64,000 nucleotides of DNA, from contig JAIYCX010000039.1 of NCBI GenBank assembly GCA_027487795.1, positions 291,811-355,810 on the forward strand. The letters run 5' to 3'. This document shows, piece after piece, positions 47,913 through 57,107 of the stretch. The position numbers and the translations under genes were made by a program. The stretch is from Pseudomonadota bacterium (GTDB taxonomy: Bacteria; Bdellovibrionota_C; UBA2361; SZUA-149; DAOLCO01). Every line of letters begins with the position of its first letter. Positions within the stretch are counted from its first letter, which is position 1. Below the pieces are notes generated by a model. The model was not told the DNA's origin. It saw nothing but the letters and a program-made list of their open reading frames with translations, and did no database searches.

Positions 47913-49178
47913 ATGTCTAAATTTTTTAGTAATTATTTTATACTTTTAATAATTTCTTTTCGAAATATCTTTAGGAATAGAAATAGATCCTTGTTAACAG
48001 TCTTAGCCGTAGCTGTTGGTATCGTCAGTACCTCTTTTCTAACTGCAATTCAAATAGGCTCTCGCAAACAAATTCAGGATGATGCAGTTAGAAATATGTT
48101 AGGACACTTAAGAGTTGCAAAACTTCAGTCTTTTGATGAAACTACTGCACTCCATAGAATAGATAAGCCCAAAGAACAAGATTTACAGATTTTATCAAAT
48201 ATAACAGAATCAAAAGTTTCTGAAAGGATAAGAGCAAATGCTGTTGTTTTAACGGAACGAGAATCAAGAAATATTATTTTCCTTGGAGTTGTACCTAAAC
48301 AAGAAATAGGAGTTTCCGTTTTAGATCCTAGATTTTCTATTAAAGAAGGGAGATATTTATCTGGCGAAAACGACGAAGGAGTTATCATCGGTAATAGCTT
48401 GTCGGTTCGATTAAAAACTTCATTAGGTAAAAGAGTTGTTCTTTTAACTCAAGATTCTAACGGAAAGTCTATTGAACGTGGTTTTAGAGTTATAGGGATA
48501 TTTAAAACTGATTTAAAAAGTATCGAAGACTCATATGTTGTTACTGGATTAAATACAGCAAGTAGTTTTTTAAAGTTTGATAATCAAATATCTGATTTAT
48601 CTTTTCTAATTAATGATACTAATAAAATTAGTGAAGCATTAGATAAGTTAAAAGATTATTTTAAAAATCAAAATGTTACTAATCAAGATATTACTGTTAA
48701 AACTTGGGAAGAGATGGAGCCATTTCTATTAGCAATTGTTAAATTACAGAATGGTGTTTTAATACTTTGGTATAGTATAGTTATAGTTTCAGTTTTTTTT
48801 GGTGTCATTAATACTTTGTTAATGACTGTCGTTGAACGACAAAAAGAATTTAGCTTATATAGAGCTTTAGGTCTTGGTAGTAATTTGATCATTGTTAATG
48901 TTTTTATGGAAATGTTTATTTTATTATTATTCGGGTCTTTTATTGGTATCCTGTTAAGTATTTTTATTATTCAAATTCTACTTTCAGGTGGAATTTCTCT
49001 AACTATGTTTAATGACGGTGCAGAATTGTTTGGTATCAGAAGTATAATATTTCCTTACTTTAGTTTACCAAGTGCAATAAATTTTTCAATTATTTTAATA
49101 ACTAGTTGTTTAGTTGGAATCTATTTCCCCACAAGAAATGCTAGTAAAAATAGACCTACAGAAGGCTTAGTAAGGTAA
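47913..49178 (+). CDS. FtsX/MacB-type ABC permease 2
   Basis: The second permease of the cassette, 421 residues, with the same four-helix plan as its neighbour (start 1 nt after it). The coupling-helix motif TVVERQKEFSLYRALGLG lies at about 305-322. Its N-terminal opening (SFRNIFRNRNRSLLTVLAVAVG) is diagnostic of this family. It differs enough from permease 1 to suggest a heterodimer. LolC/LolE and MacB-type systems are the closest forms. Confidence 0.85.
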   Translation: MSKFFSNYFILLIISFRNIFRNRNRSLLTVLAVAVGIVSTSFLTAIQIGSRKQIQDDAVRNMLGHLRVAKLQSFDETTALHRIDKPKEQDLQILSNITESKVSERIRANAVVLTERESRNIIFLGVVPKQEIGVSVLDPRFSIKEGRYLSGENDEGVIIGNSLSVRLKTSLGKRVVLLTQDSNGKSIERGFRVIGIFKTDLKSIEDSYVVTGLNTASSFLKFDNQISDLSFLINDTNKISEALDKLKDYFKNQNVTNQDITVKTWEEMEPFLLAIVKLQNGVLILWYSIVIVSVFFGVINTLLMTVVERQKEFSLYRALGLGSNLIIVNVFMEMFILLLFGSFIGILLSIFIIQILLSGGISLTMFNDGAELFGIRSIIFPYFSLPSAINFSIILITSCLVGIYFPTRNASKNRPTEGLVR

Positions 49179-49180
49179 TT

Positions 49181-49885
49181 ATGAGTTTCATTAAAATAAA
49201 TAAAATTAGTAAGTCTTATGTAGATGGTATGGCTTTAAAATACGCCGTTAAAGAGATGTCGTTTAATATAGAAAAAGGAGATTTTTTAGTTTTAAGCGGA
49301 CCTTCTGGCTCTGGTAAGACAACATTATTAAATCTTATTTCCGGTCTAGATGTGCCCGATTCTGGAGGTATAATAATTTTAAATGAAAATCTTGCAGAAC
49401 TTAATTTATCATTACTCAGTGATAAAGAGAGAGATGAGTTTAGATTAAAAAATACAGGATTTGTATTTCAGTCATATAATTTAATCCCAGTATTATCTGC
49501 GGAAGAAAATGTTTATTTTACTTTACAATTATTAGGGGTATCTAAGGAGGAAAGAAAATTACTAGCTAGAGAAATGTTAGACAGAGTAGGGTTAAAAGAC
49601 TTATATTTAAGGAGACCTAGCCAACTCTCTGGAGGACAACAACAAAGAGTTGCAATAGCTAGGGCTATGGTATCAAAGCCGGCTTTAATATTAGCAGATG
49701 AGCCTACTGCTAATTTAGACTCTAGTACTGCAAAACAATTGTTAGATTTAATGGTAGATTTTAATAGAGAATTTAAAACAACTTTTGTATTCTCTTCGCA
49801 TGACGAGCAAGTAATATCTTACGCTAAAAGAGTCATTACATTAAAGGATGGGATACTTTTAAGTGATACTAAAAAGAACTTTTAG
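49181..49885 (+). CDS. LolD-type ABC ATPase
   Basis: A 234-residue ABC ATPase that should drive the two permeases. Walker A is SGPSGSGKTT, the signature is LSGGQQQRVAIARAM, Walker B is ALILADEPTANLD, and the switch His is in FSSHDEQV. The subfamily is that of LolD/MacB/FtsE. Start spacing from permease 2 is 2 nt. Confidence 0.92.
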   Translation: MSFIKINKISKSYVDGMALKYAVKEMSFNIEKGDFLVLSGPSGSGKTTLLNLISGLDVPDSGGIIILNENLAELNLSLLSDKERDEFRLKNTGFVFQSYNLIPVLSAEENVYFTLQLLGVSKEERKLLAREMLDRVGLKDLYLRRPSQLSGGQQQRVAIARAMVSKPALILADEPTANLDSSTAKQLLDLMVDFNREFKTTFVFSSHDEQVISYAKRVITLKDGILLSDTKKNF

Positions 49886-51110
49886 ATTTTTTATATTTTT
49901 TATATCCTTGTTCTCTTTTGAGAGATCTAGTTTGTCAGAAGTCGAACTTGAGTCTAATGGTCATCTTAAGTTAAAATCTTCTTTGATAGAGTTTAATACA
50001 GGTTCTCAGCAGAGTCAGATAGGACCAGATAGTGGTGGTATACAGGATTATAATTTTAGACTTAACCTAAAAGCTAAGTTAAATGATATAAGCATACATG
50101 CTGAATTAGAGTCCAATGGTATTGGCGGTAGTTCAAAAAAAGCAATAAGTAGTTTTCTACTAGGCCGACCACTACTTGAAAATGATAGACACAGAATTTT
50201 AGATTTATCTACTACAGAAGGTGATGATGATTTCCAAAGAGTAAACCGCTTTGATAGAGGATATATTCAGTATAGTAAGGATAACTTAAATATCTCTGTT
50301 GGACGTCAAGCTGTAACATTTGGTCAAGGAATTGTCTTTCCGGTTCTTGATATTTTCATTCCTTTTTCACCTTTGCAATATGATAGAGAATATAAAATTG
50401 GCGAAGATTTGACTAAATTTAATTATGACTTTGGTCATGGACTTAGTTTCCAATCTATACTGATAGGAAGGAGAGACGAGTCTGAAAATATTTCAGCAAA
50501 AAGTGGATCATTCTTAGCAATGACTAAATATGAATTAGAATCGATAGACTTTCAAGTCTTAATAGGAAATCATTATGATAAATTCTTTTCTGGAATTAGT
50601 GCATCTTATGTTCTTAATGATTACATAGTTAGGACTGATATTTCACTTTATGAAAGTGAATTTGATGGAAATAAAAGTGATTATTTAATCAACATAGATC
50701 GCGGCATTACATTACTTGGATATGAGTCGTATATATTTTTAGAGTATTATCAAAATGCACTTGGATCAAGAGATAGTGACTATAATATAGCTAATACTAG
50801 TATAGAGTCACGACTTAGACGAGGCGAGGTTTTTTCCATTGGTCGAAATTATCTTGCTCCTGGATTTAGGGTTACTTTAACAGAGAGAATTCAAGTTAGT
50901 ATGGTCAATATTTTAAATATTGATGATCAGTCATTTGCAGTTAGGCCATTAATCGTTTTTGAACCTAATGATAGTTTTAGAATAAGAGCAGGTTTTAGTA
51001 AGTCGATAGGTAAGGCTAATACCGAATACGGTGGATTCGCTCAAAATGGTTTATCAAGTTTAATTTCTCCGGTCGATCAATTATTTATTCAAGGATGTTA
51101 TTATTTTTAA
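49863..51110 (+). CDS. Predicted outer-membrane beta-barrel protein of the ABC cassette
   Basis: A 415-residue protein starting at GTG 49863, 23 nt inside the ATPase gene. A signal peptide of about 25 residues is followed by alternating strands, for example DRGYIQYSKDNLNISVGRQAVTFGQGIVFP and SFRIRAGFSKS. The ordered run of Tyr/Phe/Gly-rich strands ends in FIQGCYYF, with the C-terminal aromatic typical of barrels. I know no exact family. The location at the end of the cassette suggests a second outer-membrane component. Confidence 0.65.
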   Translation: MILKRTFRFFIFFISLFSFERSSLSEVELESNGHLKLKSSLIEFNTGSQQSQIGPDSGGIQDYNFRLNLKAKLNDISIHAELESNGIGGSSKKAISSFLLGRPLLENDRHRILDLSTTEGDDDFQRVNRFDRGYIQYSKDNLNISVGRQAVTFGQGIVFPVLDIFIPFSPLQYDREYKIGEDLTKFNYDFGHGLSFQSILIGRRDESENISAKSGSFLAMTKYELESIDFQVLIGNHYDKFFSGISASYVLNDYIVRTDISLYESEFDGNKSDYLINIDRGITLLGYESYIFLEYYQNALGSRDSDYNIANTSIESRLRRGEVFSIGRNYLAPGFRVTLTERIQVSMVNILNIDDQSFAVRPLIVFEPNDSFRIRAGFSKSIGKANTEYGGFAQNGLSSLISPVDQLFIQGCYYF

Positions 51111-51111
51111 C

Positions 51112-52095
51112 TCATTGCTCTAATGAGTCTTTAATTGCTCTTAATTGAGGAGTTAGTGCTTTAGCTTCTTCAACTTTACTAATTAAATTTGCTAGCTCTA
51201 CAGTTTTAGATTGCTTCTTTAGTATGCCAACTTTTAATATGACAAACGTTTCATCTTTATAGTTAGATTTTGTAATGTATTTATCACAGATGCTAATAGC
51301 TTCTGCCAATTTACTTGGTGATTTTAAACTATCACCAGCTGTGAATAAAAATCGAGTTTGATCAATCGCTAATTGTCTATTATCTGGATCTTTTGCTAAT
51401 AATTCTGCACCTAAATTTAAATACTCTAGTTCTAACTTTTCTCTTTTGCTTGGATCAATGATTTTTGAAATTTGATAATGTTTCAATGCTCTCAAAGTTT
51501 TAATTGCAGGAACAAAATTTGGATTTAACTTTTTAGAAAGAGTTAATGAATTAGAGGCGTCTTCAGCTTTATTTTGTTTTAAGAAAATTAATCCTCTTAA
51601 GTAGGGGCCAATATGAGCTGGAGTATAACCTCTCCACTTTGCTTCGTTAAGATAATTAACCGCATCTTCAAATTTCTCTAATTTATAAGAAACTACAGCC
51701 AATCTAAAAATTAATTTCGTATTACCATTATGAAGTTGTAATGAGTTTCTATATAATTTGTTCGATTCTTCATATCGTCCACATGACTCTTGTATTAATC
51801 CTCCAAGGTAAGTAATTTCATCATTGAAGGCGCGGTCGTGTGTTCTATCTAGATCTAGTAAAAGTTTTTTACCGCAATTTGGGTCTTCTTGTTTAAGTTT
51901 ATTAATATCTCCAAACACTAGATATAAACTTGTAGGTATAGATTTTTTGTCTGGTAAAAAGTTACTGACTTGTATCTCTGAAAGTTGATCTAGAATAATT
52001 GGAACATTTATTGACTCTTCAGATTTTACTTCATTAACATAGAATACATTAAATAAGACTATAATTATGTTGAAACTGAGAATGTATCTAGCCAT
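51112..52095 (-). CDS. Secreted TPR-like protein
   Basis: A 327-residue protein with a signal peptide (cleavage near residue 24, VKS). It consists of tandem helix pairs with TPR character, for example GRYEESNKLYRNSLQLHNGNTKLIFRLAV, YKLEKFEDAVNYLNEAKWRG and KLNPNFVPAIKTLRAL. Four or five repeats are plausible. Function is unknown, but TPR proteins in the periplasm usually mediate protein contacts. Its 3' end abuts the barrel gene's stop (2 nt), which is a convergent end. Confidence 0.7.
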   Translation of the reverse strand: MARYILSFNIIIVLFNVFYVNEVKSEESINVPIILDQLSEIQVSNFLPDKKSIPTSLYLVFGDINKLKQEDPNCGKKLLLDLDRTHDRAFNDEITYLGGLIQESCGRYEESNKLYRNSLQLHNGNTKLIFRLAVVSYKLEKFEDAVNYLNEAKWRGYTPAHIGPYLRGLIFLKQNKAEDASNSLTLSKKLNPNFVPAIKTLRALKHYQISKIIDPSKREKLELEYLNLGAELLAKDPDNRQLAIDQTRFLFTAGDSLKSPSKLAEAISICDKYITKSNYKDETFVILKVGILKKQSKTVELANLISKVEEAKALTPQLRAIKDSLEQ

Positions 52096-52185
52096 AAGAT
52101 ATTAAAATGACGAAATTTATTTATTAATATTATTTTGAGTGTACAAAAATGTGCACTGTTTTTAAAGTTCCTGCATCTTAAAGTT

Positions 52186-53619
52186 ATGTTTGAACAAAAA
52201 AGATCAAGAATTCTATTAGTCGATGATGATCCTGCGTTACGGGAGTCTTTGCAAATTATACTCAAAAACGACTTCGAAGTTATAGCTGTCGAATCTGGCA
52301 CTATTGCCTTAGATACTTTGCTTACTTCAAGTCGGTCAGATCGTTTTGACGTGGTTCTTTTGGATGTGATGATGCCAGGAGTGGACGGAATAGAAATATT
52401 AAAACAAATTAGAAGTCTTTATCCAAATTTACCAGTTCTTATGGTTTCTGCTTCTACAACTGTTAGAACTGCTATAAATGCTATGAAAATAGGTGCTGTA
52501 GATTTTTTACAGAAACCTTTTCAAATTGAAGATCTGGTTAGCTCTATTAATTTAGCTCTAGATAGTGCTAGTGAAATTTTGTCAGAACTTGATAACGTAG
52601 CTAACTCTAAAGGTACTTTAAGAGAGAGTGTTGTAAATGGTGACTTTGGCTGTTTAATAGGTCAGCATCCATTAATGTTAGATATTTTTTCTAAAATAGA
52701 CCAGCTTGCACCTAAGAATACTACTGTACTTATTACTGGTGAGTCAGGGACTGGTAAAGAACTTGTAGCAAGAGAAATTCATAGAAGAAGTGACAGAAAA
52801 GATAAACCATTTATTGCTATAAACTGTGCAGCTATTCCTGAGTCTTTAGTTGAATCCGAGTTGTTTGGACATGAAAAGGGATCATTTACTCATGCCGTAG
52901 AAAGAAGACTTGGGCATTTTGAATTAGCTGATGGTGGGACTATTTTTTTAGATGAAATCGGAGAATTGAATCTCTCTGTTCAGGTGAAGTTACTAAGAGT
53001 ACTTCAGGAAAGAGAGTTCTACAGAATTGGTAGATCAAAACCAGTTAATGTTGATATTCGAATTATCTCTGCAACAAATAAAAGTTTAGAAACGGCAGTG
53101 AAAGATGGAACTTTCAGGCAAGATTTATTTTTTAGAGTAAATGTTGTTAATTTAGATCTTCCTCCACTCAGGAAAAGGCAAGAAGACACTGAAAGACTAG
53201 TAAAAGGATTTTTAGATAAACTTTCAGGAGAATATAATAGACTTGGCATTACTTATGCGCCTGATTTTATAAATTGTCTTAGTGAGTACTCTTGGCCTGG
53301 AAATGTTAGAGAACTTGAGAATGTGATTGAAAGTATTCTTGCATTAAGCACAAATGAAGAATTACAAGTTTCAGATATTCCTTTAAGAATAAGAAATGCA
53401 AAAGTTGAGACTACATCTCTAAAGGAACAAGTTTTAGATGGGATATTGCCTTTTGAAGAAGCAGAAAAGCAATTTGAAACTGAAATCATCACTAAAGCAC
53501 TCGAGAAAAGTAATTTTATACAAACAAAAGCTGCGGAACTTTTAGGAATAAGTAGGCGCATTTTAAAGTATAAAATGGATAAACTAGGTATTATTGCACC
53601 TGAAGGTAGCGAACTATAG
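52186..53619 (+). CDS. NtrC-type response regulator with variant GAFTGA motif
   Basis: A 477-residue regulator from ATG 52186 (17 codons of another possible start upstream are ignored). The receiver domain has LVDDD and the phospho-acceptor in LLDVMMPG. The AAA+ domain has GESGTGKELVA, and the GAFTGA loop at residues 232-237 reads GSFTHA. LDEIGELN and the arginine-finger region follow. A Fis-type HTH (TKAAELLGISRRIL) closes it. Such proteins activate sigma-54 promoters, and the GAFTGA loop touches sigma-54. The change of the fifth residue G to H is unusual. No kinase gene is adjacent. Confidence 0.9.
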   Translation: MFEQKRSRILLVDDDPALRESLQIILKNDFEVIAVESGTIALDTLLTSSRSDRFDVVLLDVMMPGVDGIEILKQIRSLYPNLPVLMVSASTTVRTAINAMKIGAVDFLQKPFQIEDLVSSINLALDSASEILSELDNVANSKGTLRESVVNGDFGCLIGQHPLMLDIFSKIDQLAPKNTTVLITGESGTGKELVAREIHRRSDRKDKPFIAINCAAIPESLVESELFGHEKGSFTHAVERRLGHFELADGGTIFLDEIGELNLSVQVKLLRVLQEREFYRIGRSKPVNVDIRIISATNKSLETAVKDGTFRQDLFFRVNVVNLDLPPLRKRQEDTERLVKGFLDKLSGEYNRLGITYAPDFINCLSEYSWPGNVRELENVIESILALSTNEELQVSDIPLRIRNAKVETTSLKEQVLDGILPFEEAEKQFETEIITKALEKSNFIQTKAAELLGISRRILKYKMDKLGIIAPEGSEL

Positions 53620-53745
53620 GCTCTCTATAGTTGAACTTTAATATATTCTCTGTTAGCATAAATCACTAAAGTATAAATAGTAATAAGTTCAGTAACTTAG
53701 ACTTAATTAAGTTATTTGAGACTTATTAGTTATTCTGGTATCAAA

Positions 53746-55449
53746 GTGAGCAAGAGAAGAAAGAAAAAGTTACAAAAACAAGCTCTGTCGATAGTAAATA
53801 ATAAAGTAGAGTCAATTAACAAAGTAGAGATTTCTACATTTACTGAAACTGAAACAATTCTAGTTGAAAAAAAAATAACTAGTGATACTAGAAATAACAA
53901 AGAAGTTCCTGTTCAGCAGTCGCTTAATATAGCTTTAGATGCTAATTTGTTAGAAGAGCAAGAGGTGAATTTAAAAAGTGAAGAACCTGTAATTAGTTTA
54001 AATTTACGGGACCAAGCTTCTAGTAAGCTTTCTTTAAAATTGAATGATGTTAATATAGACATAGCTCTTAATAACTTCGAAGAGAATGAAAAAAATAAAG
54101 AAGAGACAGAAAAAAATATTTTAGTTGAAGAGAATTTAAGTGGTGTTGTAAATACCATTTTAGAAGAAAGTAATAATATACAGTTAAGCAATATACAGAC
54201 GGAGGCAGTTAAAATGAGTGTTGTAGAATCGAGAAATTATCAGTCAGAGCCAATGGGAGCTAGAATTAAAGTTATCGGTATTGGTGGAGGCGGTAACAAC
54301 GCGGTTAACAACATGATTCGTTCTGGCCTGAACGGAGTAGAGTTTATTGCTGGAAATACAGATATCCAAGCACTAAATTCCTCACTTGCAACAGGCAAGA
54401 TTCAACTAGGTTTAGAATCAACTAAGGGATTAGGGGCAGGAGCTAATCCATCAGTTGGTGAGATTGCAGCAAGAGAAAGTGCTGATGAAATAAGAGAGCA
54501 CTTAAAAGATACCGACATGGTATTTGTAACTGCTGGTATGGGTGGTGGAACTGGTGGTGGTGGAGCTGCTGTTGTTGCTAGTATTGCTAAAGAACTTGGT
54601 GCATTAACTGTTGGTGTTGTAACTAAGCCGTTTATCTTTGAAGGAAAGAGAAGAATGGCAAATGCGGAAGCAGGTATTGCTGCTTTAAAGAGAGAAGTTG
54701 ATACACTTATTACAATTCCTAATCAAAGATTACTTTCAGTAGCTGGAAGAAATACTTCTCTTCTTGATACTTTTAGAAAAGCTGATGACGTACTTTATCA
54801 AGCTGTTAAGGGTATATCTGATCTGATATTATTTGAAGGTCTTGTTAATGTGGATTTCGCGGACGTTAGAGCTGTCATGAGCGAAATGGGAATGGCTATG
54901 ATGGGATCTGGAGAAGGAAAGGGTGAGAACAGAGCTCTTGAAGCTGCTGAAAAAGCAATTTCTAGCCCACTTCTCGAAGATATCTCTATACACGGAGCTA
55001 GAGGTGTTTTAATTAACGTAACAGCTGGAATGGATGTTACTTTACAAGAAATCAATGAAGCTGCTGAATTAATACATGGCGAAGCTCATGATGATGCTAA
55101 TATTATTTGGGGAATGGTAATTGATCCTGAAATGACTGACACCGTTAGAGTTACAGTTATTGCTACTGGATTTGGAGATCGTGCTGAACAAAGAAGAGCG
55201 ATAAATAGCCTTACTGTTCAAAATGCTATGAACTCTAATACAGTTGGAGAGATAGCTAGTCAGACATCAGACAGAACATTAGAAATACCTACTTTTGCTA
55301 GAAATAAAAAAGAACAATCTCCGCTTGATGCATTAAGATTGAAAAAAATATCTAGTCCTTCAATGGGTAGTTCAAATCCTGGAATGTCACAGGTAGATGA
55401 TGAAGAAAAGTATGAAATTCCTACTTTTCTAAGAAGACAATCAGAGTAG
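53746..55449 (+). CDS. ftsZ: Cell-division protein FtsZ with long N-terminal extension
   Basis: The tubulin-like GTPase of the division ring. From the canonical-looking internal ATG at 54214 the protein is 411 residues and starts [10 protein letters not shown], just as usual FtsZ. The open frame extends 156 codons upstream to GTG 53746 (or TTG 53716) with a hydrophilic Lys/Glu/Asn-rich, probably disordered sequence. The core has [21 protein letters not shown], a tubulin signature GGGTGGGGAA (usually GGGTGTGAAP), the T7-loop [14 protein letters not shown] and the C-terminal anchor peptide EIPTFLRRQ. FtsA and FtsQ are not in the neighbourhood. Confidence 0.93.
   Translation: MSKRRKKKLQKQALSIVNNKVESINKVEISTFTETETILVEKKITSDTRNNKEVPVQQSLNIALDANLLEEQEVNLKSEEPVISLNLRDQASSKLSLKLNDVNIDIALNNFEENEKNKEETEKNILVEENLSGVVNTILEESNNIQLSNIQTEAVKMSVVESRNYQSEPMGARIKVIGIGGGGNNAVNNMIRSGLNGVEFIAGNTDIQALNSSLATGKIQLGLESTKGLGAGANPSVGEIAARESADEIREHLKDTDMVFVTAGMGGGTGGGGAAVVASIAKELGALTVGVVTKPFIFEGKRRMANAEAGIAALKREVDTLITIPNQRLLSVAGRNTSLLDTFRKADDVLYQAVKGISDLILFEGLVNVDFADVRAVMSEMGMAMMGSGEGKGENRALEAAEKAISSPLLEDISIHGARGVLINVTAGMDVTLQEINEAAELIHGEAHDDANIIWGMVIDPEMTDTVRVTVIATGFGDRAEQRRAINSLTVQNAMNSNTVGEIASQTSDRTLEIPTFARNKKEQSPLDALRLKKISSPSMGSSNPGMSQVDDEEKYEIPTFLRRQSE
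54201..54216 (+). promoter_or_regulatory. Internal Shine-Dalgarno and ATG within ftsZ
   Basis: GGAGG at 54201-54205, 8 nt before the ATG at 54214-54216. This is the best ribosome-binding site near the gene, whereas the upstream GTG/TTG starts have none. It would give the normal-length FtsZ. Confidence 0.6.
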
Positions 55450-55462
55450 TCATAAAGCTATT

Positions 55463-56257
55463 ATGAAGCATATTCTAGCAGTAGCTAGCGGAAAAGGGGG
55501 AGTTGGTAAGTCTACAGTTGCTGCAAATTTAGCTGTTGCCCTAGCAAACTCCCCAACATTAGGACTTCAAAATAAAGTCGCTTTAATCGATACCGATTTT
55601 TATGGTCCGAGTGTTCCTACACTTATGGGAGGAGGCGAGCTTCAAGTCGATCCAACTAATGAAAAATTTATTCCGGCCTTCAGGCACGGAGTAAAGTATA
55701 TTTCCATAGAGTTTTTTCTTAAAGAAAAAGACGATCCTATAATTTGGCGTGGACCAATGTTTGGTAAGGCTATTACTCAGCTATTTGGCGACGTTAATTG
55801 GGGTGATATTGATATTACTATTGTTGACCTTCCCCCAGGTACTGGAGATGCTCAATTATCATTATCTCAGTTAGTCTCTTTGTCTGGAGCATTAATGGTT
55901 ACGACTCCTCAGGAAGTAGCACTTTCAGATGTTAGACGTGCAATAAATATGTTTAAAAAAGTTAATGTTCCAGTTCTTGGAATATTTGAAAATATGTCAG
56001 GGTTTAAGTTACCTGATGGAAGTAGCATAGATATATTTGGTGCAGGCGGTGGACAATCATTGAGTGAAAAATATGGTATTCCACTTTTAGGTACTATGCC
56101 AATTGATATAGAAATCAGACAAGGCGGAGACCAAGGAGTACCCGCAGCTCTATCACTAACAACAGAAACTGGAAAAGCTTTCCAGAATTTAGCAGAATTA
56201 GCTTATGCTGAAATAGCTATAAACGGGGCAGTACCAGCTGTTGAAATAAACAGCTGA
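55463..56257 (+). CDS. Mrp/ApbC-type P-loop ATPase lacking the CxxC motif
   Basis: A 264-residue P-loop ATPase of the Mrp/NBP35 branch. The deviant Walker A KGGVGKST is at residues 11-18, followed by DTDFYGPSVPTLMG, GDVNWGDIDITIVDLPPGTGD (shown in part: VDLPPGTGD) and TPQEVALSDVRRA. The branch normally has a CxxC near residue 180-200 (as in CPHCG) that binds an Fe-S cluster. Here the same spot reads FKLPDGSSIDIFG, without cysteines. The DUF59 domain is also absent. It is 13 nt after ftsZ and could be co-transcribed. Confidence 0.85.
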   Translation: MKHILAVASGKGGVGKSTVAANLAVALANSPTLGLQNKVALIDTDFYGPSVPTLMGGGELQVDPTNEKFIPAFRHGVKYISIEFFLKEKDDPIIWRGPMFGKAITQLFGDVNWGDIDITIVDLPPGTGDAQLSLSQLVSLSGALMVTTPQEVALSDVRRAINMFKKVNVPVLGIFENMSGFKLPDGSSIDIFGAGGGQSLSEKYGIPLLGTMPIDIEIRQGGDQGVPAALSLTTETGKAFQNLAELAYAEIAINGAVPAVEINS

Positions 56258-56268
56258 TACTAAGTTTT

Positions 56269-56294
56269 AAAAGTCGAATATATTAACGACTTTT
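56269..56294. terminator. Terminator-like hairpin between mrp and the cold-shock gene
   Basis: Arms AAAAGTCG (56269-56276) and CGACTTTT (56287-56294) flank a 10-nt loop and cover the stop codon of the convergent cold-shock gene. The plus-strand arm ends in TTTT, the minus strand in TTTT as well, so it could serve both genes. Confidence 0.55.
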
Positions 56295-56696
56295 AGTTGA
56301 TTCAAGATTACTAGACTCTGATCCTAAGCTGGATATGTTTCGTTCTGTCAACATATCTTCTGTGCTTTCTACATTAATCATATCTGATGCAGATTTATAT
56401 GTTGTTTTAACGGAACCTGATTGTAGATTAGGAGCTATCTGTTCGCTACCACCTGAAGCTTCTTTTTCCATCTTCTTAGCTTCAGCTTGTGGTCTCATTA
56501 CTCTAGCAGCATGAAGTCCCTTTTGCCCTTCCTTAAGCTCATATTCAACTTCTTCACCATCTTTTAATGTTTTAAATCCATCCCATTCAATTACTGAATA
56601 GTGAACAAAAACATCTTTACCTGTAGTGTGTTCAATGAAGCCAAACCCCTTAGCGTCATTAAACCATTTTACCGATCCTCTTAATAGCTCAGCCAT
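56283..56696 (-). CDS. Cold-shock-domain protein with C-terminal extension
   Basis: A nucleic-acid chaperone of the CspA type. Residues 1-68 are the cold-shock domain with both RNP motifs (KGFGFI, VFVHYS). The last 69 residues form a Ser/Glu/Asn-rich tail ending NLESTKSR, absent in classical 70-residue Csp proteins. ATG 56696 is preceded by AAGGAG at the proper distance. The minus-strand leader contains a hairpin (arms 56736-56743 and 56755-56762) that could modulate translation with temperature. That is an inference. Confidence 0.9.
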   Translation of the reverse strand: MAELLRGSVKWFNDAKGFGFIEHTTGKDVFVHYSVIEWDGFKTLKDGEEVEYELKEGQKGLHAARVMRPQAEAKKMEKEASGGSEQIAPNLQSGSVKTTYKSASDMINVESTEDMLTERNISSLGSESSNLESTKSR

Positions 56697-57074
56697 TTTG
56701 ACTCCTTATACGTCAATTACTTCGACAAACCTTCAAGTAAAAATATAAATTACTTTTACTTCCCTAATTAATAAATTACTGAATCAATCCCATAAGTGGT
56801 ATCGATCAGATGTAAAACCTATAAGCAAAACCAAGACCACTTTTATCTTACTTAAATAAAATCAAAAAAATATTACTAAGTAATTTTCTACTATCTTGTA
56901 TAACTAACTTATAATGTTAGATGTAATTAAAGTTTGGGTTTTTGGCAATGATAATAATGTTACAATTCGATTAAATTGTTATTACCTTTAAGGATTTGAA
57001 AATTTTAGCTACAAAGCAAATATTTCCTTTAGAATAGGCAGATTTGTTTAGATATTGGTCAATTTGACGTAGTT
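56697..57074. other. Intergenic region between divergent genes
   Basis: This 378-nt region holds no ORF that I support. On the minus side it has the cold-shock leader, with its hairpin at 56736-56762. On the plus side TATAAT at 56910-56915 sits inside CTAAC-N7-GTTAG (56904-56920), an inverted repeat that could be an operator. No -35 is convincing. The remainder is AT-rich with no visible structure. Confidence 0.5.
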
Positions 57075-57107
57075 TTGTATATTGATAACTTAATTTTAAG
57101 TAATTTA

